A DNA stretch of 9,700 nt from Actinomycetota bacterium (GTDB lineage Bacteria > Actinomycetota > Actinomycetes > Streptosporangiales > Streptosporangiaceae), in NCBI GenBank assembly GCA_003140115.1, contig PLIQ01000215.1:10892-20591 (forward strand), in the 5' to 3' direction. Positions 1-5,510 of this stretch are shown here, in pieces. The position numbers were made by a program, and so were the translations under genes. Each line of letters starts with the position of its first letter. Position 1 is the first letter of the stretch. Under the pieces are notes generated by a model, which ran no database searches, was not told the origin of the DNA, and worked only from the letters and a program-made list of their open reading frames with translations.

Positions 1-153
1 CCGGGCGATCTGCGCGTTCGGCATCCCGTCCGCGGCCAGCAGCACCATCCGCGCCCGCTTGGCCAGCCCGGACCGCGCGCTCGGCAGCCGCGCCAGATCC
101 GCCAGCCGGTCCCGGTCACCCGCACGCAGCACCAGAGCAGAAGCTAAAGACAT
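1..153 (-). CDS. IS630-family transposase, N-terminal part (runs off left edge)
   Basis: An open frame starts at the ATG whose complement is 151-153 and stays open for 51 codons to the window edge. It begins MSLASALVLRAGDRDRLADL, and residues 33-50 read RARMVLLAADGMPNAQIA. This is the characteristic start of IS630/Tc1-mariner-type transposases of actinobacteria: a short lead, then the first helix of the helix-turn-helix DNA-binding domain in the usual form 'RARIVLLAADGxxNxxIAxxLG'. The DDE catalytic domain would lie to the left, outside the window, so intactness cannot be judged. The element is transcribed away from the sugar-nucleotide genes. No second copy or opposite end is present, so its terminal repeat and TA target duplication cannot be placed. 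The family call is fairly secure despite the short fragment. The assignment rests on remembered family consensus, not on a search. Confidence 0.75.
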   Translation of the reverse strand, partial: MSLASALVLRAGDRDRLADLARLPSARSGLAKRARMVLLAADGMPNAQIAR

Positions 154-366
154 GCTCCCATTATCCCCCGCATCAGAACGTAAAACTACTTCTAACACAA
201 GATACTAGTTATCCAGAATTCTCCTCTTAGACGCAAGCCATATCGTAGTCTGGACCAGCCCTGGAGCTACCGGCTAGGCCAGGATCTGGTGCGATTACGC
301 CCTTTTTGGAACGATTCCTCTCCGAGCACACGGTAATCGCGGATATAACTGATTTAGGGGGAAACA
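154..366. other. Intergenic gap: probable IS end plus upstream region of ugd
   Basis: The 213 bases between the transposase start and the dehydrogenase are clearly AT-richer than the genes, above all about 165-235. The outer end of the IS630-type element should lie here, since these elements insert at TA. TA dinucleotides occur at 203-204, 206-207 and 210-211, but none can be chosen without the other end. For the downstream operon, TATAAC at 344-349 resembles a -10 box but has no convincing -35 partner. GGAACG (308-313) with CGGTAA (331-336) is a loose ECF-sigma-like pair with a 17-nt spacer. Neither is strong. AGGGGGAAACA immediately before 367 serves as the ribosome-binding region. No gene is seen in the gap. 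Confidence 0.4.
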
Positions 367-1719
367 ATGTTCAATGGAATTATGCGAGATATGCTACCTT
401 CGGTGCGCAGCCGAAAGATCACTGTCATCGGATCGGGCTATGTGGGATTAACGCTCAGCGCGAGCCTGGCGCTGCTCGGCCATGAGGTGGAGTGCACCGA
501 CAATTCGCCGGAACGCGTCGCCGAGCTTGCTGCGGGGCGCGTGCCGATCGTCGAAGAGGGGCTCACCGAGCTAGTCGAGCAGATGCTCGCTGCCGGGCGG
601 CTGCGGTTCGGTACCGACAATGCGCTGGCCGCTGCCGGGGCGGAGTTCGTCTTTCTGTGCTTGCCGACGCCCAAGGGCGCGGACGGGCAGGCTGACCTGT
701 CTTTCGTCCGGGCCGTCGCCGCGGAGATCGGCCCGTGGCTTCGTCCCGGTGCGACAGTGATCACCAAGTCGACGGTGCCGGTGGGGACCGGTGAGATGGT
801 GGAGAGCGCGCTTGCGCGCCACGACGTGCACGTGGCGTCGAACCCCGAGTTCCTCGCCGAAGGCAGCGCACTGCGGGACTGTCTGTCCCCGGACCGGATC
901 GTCGTCGGGGCCCGCTCGGACAACGTCGCCCGGAATGTGGCTGACCTGTACGGTTCTTCCGGTGATTCCCACGTGCTCCGCACCGACGTCGCCAGCGCGG
1001 AGCTGATCAAGTACGCCTCCAACGCGTACCTCGCCGTCCGCCTGACCTTCGTCAACTCCATGGCTGAGATCTGCGAGGCAGCTGGCGCCGACATTCGTTC
1101 GGTGGTGGCCGGGATGGGCAGCGACCACCGGATCGGGCACGCCTTCATGCGACCGGGGCCGGGCTGGGGAGGGTCGTGCTTCCCGAAGGACACCCAGGCC
1201 CTGGCCCACACCGCCGAACGCCTGGGTTGCGACCTTCGCCTGGTAGAGACGGCGATCGCCATGAACGCCCGTCACACCCTGCGGGTCGTGGACAAGGTGA
1301 CCGAAGCTCTGGGCGGTGATGTCAACGGCCGGCGCATCGCGTTGTGGGGCCTGGCCTTCAAGGCGGGGACCGGCGATCTACGGGACTCTCCGGCGCTGGA
1401 AATCGCCCAGCGCCTCGTCAGCCTAGGTGCCTCGGTCCATGCCTACGACCCGACCGTGCCAGCCGGGACTGTGCAGGGGATGGAGGTTCATTCGTCGTCG
1501 TTCTCGGCCTGTAACGACGCCGATGCCCTGATCATCGGTACCGAGTGGCCCGAGTTCGCGTCCGCCGACCTCGCTGCGCTCGCCGCGGTGATGGGCGGCC
1601 GGGTCATCATGGACGCTCGCAACGTGCTCGATCCCGTTGCGGCCGCCGACGAGGGTTTCGTCTACGCGGGCATCGGCATCTGTGTCGCTGCCAAACGCGA
1701 CGAGGAGGTCGCGGCATGA
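367..1719 (+). CDS. ugd: UDP-glucose 6-dehydrogenase (UDP-glucose/GDP-mannose dehydrogenase family)
   Basis: Predicted to oxidise UDP-glucose to UDP-glucuronate with two NAD+ in the cytoplasm. The 450 residues match the usual family length. The N-terminal Rossmann domain has the GSGYVG loop at 22-27. STVPVGT is at 135-141 and NPEFLAEG at 159-166, where Glu165 is the expected catalytic acid. Lys215 and Asn219 lie in AELIKYASNAYLA, and GPGWGGSCFPKD at 264-275 carries the nucleophilic Cys271. The C-terminal domain has FKAGTGDLRDSPA (331-343), a variant of the usual FKPxTDDxRxSP. The ATG at 367 is the first start after an in-frame TAG and follows AGGGGGAAACA; ATGs at 382 and 391 are possible but lack a better site. 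The stop overlaps the next gene's start (ATGA at 1716-1719), implying translational coupling to the enzyme that uses its product. A GDP-mannose or UDP-ManNAc dehydrogenase is possible, but the neighbouring UDP-glucuronate decarboxylase favours UDP-glucose. Confidence 0.9.
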   Translation: MFNGIMRDMLPSVRSRKITVIGSGYVGLTLSASLALLGHEVECTDNSPERVAELAAGRVPIVEEGLTELVEQMLAAGRLRFGTDNALAAAGAEFVFLCLPTPKGADGQADLSFVRAVAAEIGPWLRPGATVITKSTVPVGTGEMVESALARHDVHVASNPEFLAEGSALRDCLSPDRIVVGARSDNVARNVADLYGSSGDSHVLRTDVASAELIKYASNAYLAVRLTFVNSMAEICEAAGADIRSVVAGMGSDHRIGHAFMRPGPGWGGSCFPKDTQALAHTAERLGCDLRLVETAIAMNARHTLRVVDKVTEALGGDVNGRRIALWGLAFKAGTGDLRDSPALEIAQRLVSLGASVHAYDPTVPAGTVQGMEVHSSSFSACNDADALIIGTEWPEFASADLAALAAVMGGRVIMDARNVLDPVAAADEGFVYAGIGICVAAKRDEEVAA

Positions 1720-2657
1720 AAGTGCTCGTGACCGGCGCCCTCGGCTTCCTCGGATCCCATCTTTGTACGGCGATCCTGGCCCGCGGTGACGAGGTCGTCG
1801 CCGTGGACAACTTCGCGACCAGCAACCATGACAGCCTCGAGCGCCTGGCTGAGCACCGGCGGTTCAGCTTCGTCGAAGGTGACGTATGCGCATCGCCTCC
1901 GGTGGGGAGCGGATTCGACGCCATCGCCCACCTGGCCTGCCCAGCGTCTCCCGACGAATACCTGCGGCTTCCGCTCGAGACGCTGGCCGTCGGCAGCCAT
2001 GGCAGCGAGTTCGCCCTCCGCCTGGCCAAGGCCAACGGCTGCCGTGTGCTGCTCGCCTCGACCAGCGAGATCTACGGCGATCCGCTCGAACGACCCCAGC
2101 GGGAAGAGTACTGGGGCAACGTGAACCCGATCGGGCCGCGCAGCGTCTACGACGAGTCCAAGCGTTACGCCGAAGCGCTGTTCATGGCCCACCGGGGAGC
2201 CCGGGGGGTCAACACCGGCATCGTCCGGATCTTCAACACCTACGGCCCTGGCCTGCGCCCCAACGACGGCCGGGTCGTGTCCAACTTCGTCGCGCAGGCA
2301 CTGCACGGTGAACCGCTGACCGTCTACGGGGATGGCCGCCAGACCCGCAGTTTCTGCTACGTCACCGACCTCATCGACGGCCTCATCCGGATGCTCGCCT
2401 CGGACCAGCCCGGCCCGGTGAACCTCGGCAACCCCGACGAGATCTCCATCCTGGAACTGGCCGAGACCGTCCTGCGTCTGACGGGCTCGGACTCACCGCT
2501 GGAGTTCCGGCCGGTGCCGCAGGACGACCCGACCACCAGGCATCCCGACATCACCAAAGCGGCGGCGCTTCTCGGCTGGGCCCCGGTGATACCGCTCGGC
2601 GAAGGCCTGGCCCGCACTATCACCTGGCAGCGCAGCCTCTCTGCCATCCAGGTCTGA
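1716..2657 (+). CDS. uxs: UDP-glucuronate decarboxylase (UDP-xylose synthase), extended SDR
   Basis: Predicted to decarboxylate UDP-glucuronate to UDP-xylose through a 4-keto intermediate, using tightly bound NAD+. The 313 residues match bacterial UXS length. GALGFLG at 7-13 is the NAD loop. HLACPASPDEY (72-82) and ASTSEIYGDP (114-123), followed by YWGNVNPIG (132-140), are hallmarks that set UXS apart from general epimerases. The SDR pair is Tyr145-x3-Lys149, Glu118 of TSE is the expected catalytic acidic residue, and RHPD at 275-278 holds the Arg that contacts the substrate carboxylate in ArnA/UXS. The ATG at 1716 is chosen over a start at 1545, which would only add 57 residues read out of frame inside ugd. 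GAGGAGG at 1702-1708 lies 7 nt upstream of 1716, and the protein begins directly with the strand leading to the NAD loop. The overlap with ugd pairs consecutive pathway steps. A 15-bp tandem duplication covers the stop codon. Confidence 0.87.
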   Translation: MKVLVTGALGFLGSHLCTAILARGDEVVAVDNFATSNHDSLERLAEHRRFSFVEGDVCASPPVGSGFDAIAHLACPASPDEYLRLPLETLAVGSHGSEFALRLAKANGCRVLLASTSEIYGDPLERPQREEYWGNVNPIGPRSVYDESKRYAEALFMAHRGARGVNTGIVRIFNTYGPGLRPNDGRVVSNFVAQALHGEPLTVYGDGRQTRSFCYVTDLIDGLIRMLASDQPGPVNLGNPDEISILELAETVLRLTGSDSPLEFRPVPQDDPTTRHPDITKAAALLGWAPVIPLGEGLARTITWQRSLSAIQV

Positions 2658-2672
2658 GCCATCCAGGTCTGA
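2643..2672. repeat. 15-bp perfect tandem duplication across the uxs stop codon
   Basis: GCCATCCAGGTCTGA occurs at 2643-2657 and again at 2658-2672, with a further GC match at 2673-2674. The first copy encodes the last residues AIQV and the stop. The second repeats the same codons after the stop and ends in a second TGA in the same frame. Directly after it, GTCTGAGCTCAGAC (2667-2680) is a perfect 14-bp palindrome. This looks like a slippage duplication at the 3' end of the gene. Confidence 0.9.
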
Positions 2673-2712
2673 GCTCAGACATCAACCCAAGAGACGAAAG
2701 CACAGGTCAACC

Positions 2713-3834
2713 ATGTCCAAAGCAACTGTTCTCGTCACCGGTGGGGCAGGCTTCATCGGCTCGCATGTGGTCGAGCGGCTACTCCAGCAAGGTCACTCCG
2801 TCCGGGTGTTCGACTCTTTAGTGGAGCAGGTTCACCGGGGAGCGGGCCCGCGGTACGTCCCCGCGGACGCGGAGTTCATCCGCGGCGACGTCCGCGACCG
2901 TCAGAGCCTGGCGAAGGCTCTGCGGGGGGTGGACCAGGTGGTCCATCTCGCCAGCGAGGTCGGCGTGGGCCAGTCCATGTATGAGGTGTCCCGGTATGTC
3001 GATGCCAACACCGGTGGCACCGGGGTGCTGCTCGACATCATCGCCAATGACAAGACCGATGTCGGCCGGATCGTCGTGGCATCGTCCATGTCGATCTATG
3101 GCGAAGGGGCCTACCGGTGCGCTGAGCATGGCCTCATGGCGCCCCGGCTACGACCGGAGCCGCAGCTGAAGGCCCGCCAGTGGGATCCCCGCTGCCCGGA
3201 GTGCGGCGCCGCGCTCAGCCCGGTCCCGACCGCGGAGGACAAGGCGCTGCTGCCGACGTCGGTGTACGCCATCTCCAAGATGGACCAGGAATTGCTGTGC
3301 CTGTCCGTCGGTGCCGCCTATGGCATCGATGTGGTCGCGCTGCGGTACTTCAACTCCTACGGGCCGCGGCAGGCGCTGTCGAACCCGTACACCGGCGTGG
3401 CCGCCATCTTCTCCGGGCGGCTCCTCAACGGCCGGGCGCCGCTGGCGTTCGAGGACGGCCAGCAGCTGCGGGACTTCATCGATGTCCGCGACGTGGCCCG
3501 GGCCACCGCGCTGGCCCTGGAGAGCGAAACAGCGACCGGCCAGGCGCTCAACATCGGCGTCGGCTCGCCCCTGACGATCATGCAGGTCGCGCAGCTTCTG
3601 GCCACGCGGCTCGGCGTCGACGTCGAGCCCGAGGTCACCGGCAAATACCGCGCCGGGGACATCCGTCACTGCTGGGCTGATCCGACCCGGGCCGAGAAGC
3701 TGCTCGGATTTACCGCCGAGATACCGCTTGAGGCTGGCGTCGGCGAGCTCATCGACTGGGTGTCCAGCCAGACCGCCGACGACCGGGTCGACAATGCCTA
3801 CGCCGAGCTCGGCCAGCGCGGGCTCGCCGTCTGA
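2713..3834 (+). CDS. NAD-dependent sugar-nucleotide 4-epimerase with Cys-x-x-Cys insertion (dTDP-L-rhamnose 4-epimerase-like)
   Basis: An extended SDR that most likely inverts C4 of a nucleotide sugar. The 373 residues exceed the roughly 310-340 of ordinary GalE-type enzymes. GGAGFIG at 10-16 binds NAD, SSMSIYG at 124-130 supplies the Ser/Thr of the active site, and Tyr185-x3-Lys189 is the catalytic pair. RYFNSYGPRQ (211-220) is the usual sugar-binding stretch. Between SSMSIYG and the Tyr is an insertion of about 45 residues holding Cys136, then WDPRCPECGAAL (157-168) with Cys161 and Cys164. This arrangement is known to me from proteins annotated as dTDP-L-rhamnose 4-epimerase (WbiB type), which would give dTDP-6-deoxy-L-talose. 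UDP-glucose or UDP-xylose 4-epimerase is the alternative, and the upstream UDP-xylose pathway makes UDP-arabinose conceivable. No dTDP-rhamnose genes are in the window. The start has a weak ribosome site (AGG about 7 nt before the ATG). The stop overlaps the next start as TGATG. Confidence 0.75.
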   Translation: MSKATVLVTGGAGFIGSHVVERLLQQGHSVRVFDSLVEQVHRGAGPRYVPADAEFIRGDVRDRQSLAKALRGVDQVVHLASEVGVGQSMYEVSRYVDANTGGTGVLLDIIANDKTDVGRIVVASSMSIYGEGAYRCAEHGLMAPRLRPEPQLKARQWDPRCPECGAALSPVPTAEDKALLPTSVYAISKMDQELLCLSVGAAYGIDVVALRYFNSYGPRQALSNPYTGVAAIFSGRLLNGRAPLAFEDGQQLRDFIDVRDVARATALALESETATGQALNIGVGSPLTIMQVAQLLATRLGVDVEPEVTGKYRAGDIRHCWADPTRAEKLLGFTAEIPLEAGVGELIDWVSSQTADDRVDNAYAELGQRGLAV

Positions 3835-5312
3835 TGCACGGGCTCACCCCCGCAGTCGGCGACGGTCGGCTCGTCCTGCTCGGGTTTTTCGTCGTCCTCC
3901 AGGTCCTCTATCTGGCGTCCATGCTCGTCACGGCCTACTTTTACAGCCGGCCGGTCGATCTCGTCAGACCGGAGGACCTCCCGGCGGACCGAACGACGTA
4001 CCCGCCGGTGCTGCTGTTCTACCCGGTGCTCCGGGAACTCGAAGGGACGATGCGCACGACGTTCTGCGCGATCGACAACATCGATTATCCCCGGGACCGG
4101 TACCGGGTTGTCGCCATCCCCAACCACGATGACCACGACACGATCGCCGCGCTCGAACGTCTCCAGGCCACGTTCTCCTGGCTTGAGATCCTGGCCGTGC
4201 CCCCGACATCGGATCCCTCCTGGAACGTGGTGTGGGAGCAGTGGGAAAGCAACGCGAAGGTGTACTGGTGGCACACCGGTAAGCGCGCCGGGGTGCGGGA
4301 CCTGCCGCCGAAGAAAACCCGTCAGCTCGTGTATGCCTTCTATAACCTCTGCCCGGCCGGTGCCGCCGACACGCTGATCAGCTACATCGACGCCGATAGC
4401 GCGCCGCCGCCCAACTATTTCCTCCTGGGGGCAGCCGGGGCGTCGGCTTACGACGTCGTGCAGCTCACCAACGTCGCGGGCAATGTCCTCACTTCCTGGG
4501 CGAGCTCGTTCCATGCCTTCGACCACATGTGCTGGGACGCCTCGATGTACGCGCACATGACGGCGCACGGCAAGCACCCGTTCTACGTGCTCGGGAAGGG
4601 GCTGTTCTTCCGGTCCTCCGACCTGCACGCCTTCGGCGGCTTCCACCCGTGGCTCACCATCGAGGACCCCGAGGTGGGGATGCGCCTGTGGGCCAACGGC
4701 CAGCGCCTCGGCGTCGTGGCCCAGCCCCTCATCGAGGAAGTGCCCCAGACGTTCCGCCAGGGGGTCACCCAGCGCAAGCGATGGGTGTGCGGCTTCTTCC
4801 AATCGCTGGGCGGCCCGCTCAAACAGATGGGGATGACCGGGCCGCAGCGCCTCCGTGCCCGGCTCAACCTGGTTCCGTGCGTGTCGCTGCTGGTCAATCC
4901 CATCGGCATGGCCGTCGGAATATGGATCCTCGTCCTCGCCGCCTTGGGCGACAGGCCGGTGGACCTGCCCCTGACGGTGCTCTCGGCGGTCAATATCCTG
5001 GGCGCGGTCCTCATCCTGGCGCACAACTGGATCAACGCCTGGAAGGTATCGCGACTGGTCCTCGATAACCGCCGGACCAGGTTGCTGCTCATGCTGAGGG
5101 TCAACCCGGTGTTCGTTATGGCGTACTGGATCTTTTGGAGCGTATCGATCGTCATCGGGATCCAGATGTTCGTCCGGGACAAGGGACTGGTCTGGGAGCG
5201 TACGGAGAAAGTAGACGCCAATCATGACCTCGTCCGTGACCTCGAACTCGTGGCCGGCGGGACAGACGCGGCCGGTATCCCCAGTCCGGAAGCAAAAATC
5301 AAGACCTTCTGA
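3834..5312 (+). CDS. Membrane-bound family 2 glycosyltransferase
   Basis: An integral membrane GT-A glycosyltransferase of 492 residues, likely building or extending the polysaccharide on the cytoplasmic face. One hydrophobic segment (about 13-36) precedes the catalytic domain. YPPVLLFYPVLRE (56-68) and the acidic pair Asp99-Asp100 bind nucleotide, and YIDADSAP (184-191) gives the DxD metal motif at 186-188. TIEDPEVG (275-282) gives the catalytic ED at 277-278, and QRKRW (313-317) is the QxxRW acceptor motif seen in processive enzymes such as cellulose and hyaluronan synthases. Three further membrane segments follow (about 344-371, 377-400, 421-446), then a soluble tail starting VWERTEK. Residues 130-146 form an unusual stretch with five tryptophans. 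The ATG at 3834 shares its A with the epimerase stop, so the two are probably translated together. Donor and product are unknown; UDP-xylose, UDP-glucuronate or the epimerase product are candidates by context. Confidence 0.83.
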   Translation: MHGLTPAVGDGRLVLLGFFVVLQVLYLASMLVTAYFYSRPVDLVRPEDLPADRTTYPPVLLFYPVLRELEGTMRTTFCAIDNIDYPRDRYRVVAIPNHDDHDTIAALERLQATFSWLEILAVPPTSDPSWNVVWEQWESNAKVYWWHTGKRAGVRDLPPKKTRQLVYAFYNLCPAGAADTLISYIDADSAPPPNYFLLGAAGASAYDVVQLTNVAGNVLTSWASSFHAFDHMCWDASMYAHMTAHGKHPFYVLGKGLFFRSSDLHAFGGFHPWLTIEDPEVGMRLWANGQRLGVVAQPLIEEVPQTFRQGVTQRKRWVCGFFQSLGGPLKQMGMTGPQRLRARLNLVPCVSLLVNPIGMAVGIWILVLAALGDRPVDLPLTVLSAVNILGAVLILAHNWINAWKVSRLVLDNRRTRLLLMLRVNPVFVMAYWIFWSVSIVIGIQMFVRDKGLVWERTEKVDANHDLVRDLELVAGGTDAAGIPSPEAKIKTF

Positions 5313-5510
5313 CCGAACGGCCAGTACTGCGTGCCCCCGGCTAACTGCTCGCTGCCCGGGGAAATCCGGCCGGGCCGAATGACCCGGGCCGAAAGGCTCA
5401 GGGGTTGAATCGCCCGGGCTGAATGGCCGGCCGAAAATACCCGAAAATGATGTGCCATACCTAGGGAATGCGCCTCTAGTGCGCACCCCGGAAAACACGG
5501 AAGGTGGTGA
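5313..5510. other. Intergenic gap between GT2 and GH30 genes
   Basis: This stretch holds the degenerate repeat array listed separately. Near its left end GCCCGG (5354-5359) can pair with CCGGGC (5370-5375) across a 10-nt loop and could end the operon transcript, though no T-tract follows. TGCGC (5469-5473) and GCGCA (5481-5485) form a small stem with a 7-nt loop about 25 nt before the GH30 start. GGAAGG (5499-5504) is the ribosome site. I see no clear -35/-10 pair, so whether GH30 has its own promoter cannot be decided from inspection. Confidence 0.45.
5357..5450. repeat. Array of about seven degenerate ~14-nt repeats, core CGGGCYGAAW
   Basis: Copies begin near 5357 (CGGGGAAAT), 5371 (CGGGCCGAAT), 5385 (CGGGCCGAAA), 5401 (GGGGTTGAAT), 5415 (CGGGCTGAAT), 5428 (CGGCCGAAAA) and 5439-5441 (CCCGAAAATG). 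Start-to-start spacing is 14, 14, 16, 14, 13 and about 12 nt. The sharper word CCCGGG recurs at 5355, 5383 and 5413, spaced 28 and 30 nt, close to three helical turns. The array lies 60-150 nt upstream of the GH30 gene and does not encode either neighbour. It could be a cluster of regulator-binding sites, or simply a decayed tandem duplication. Confidence 0.6.

Noticed and set aside
438..1262. A 274-codon minus-strand frame inside ugd
   Set aside because: It is antisense to a fully conserved dehydrogenase, and its product is Ser/Arg/Ala-rich without motifs.
1545..1715. N-terminal extension of the UXS gene
   Set aside because: These 57 codons lie out of frame inside ugd and are Arg-rich, and a GAGGAGG ribosome site marks the ATG at 1716.
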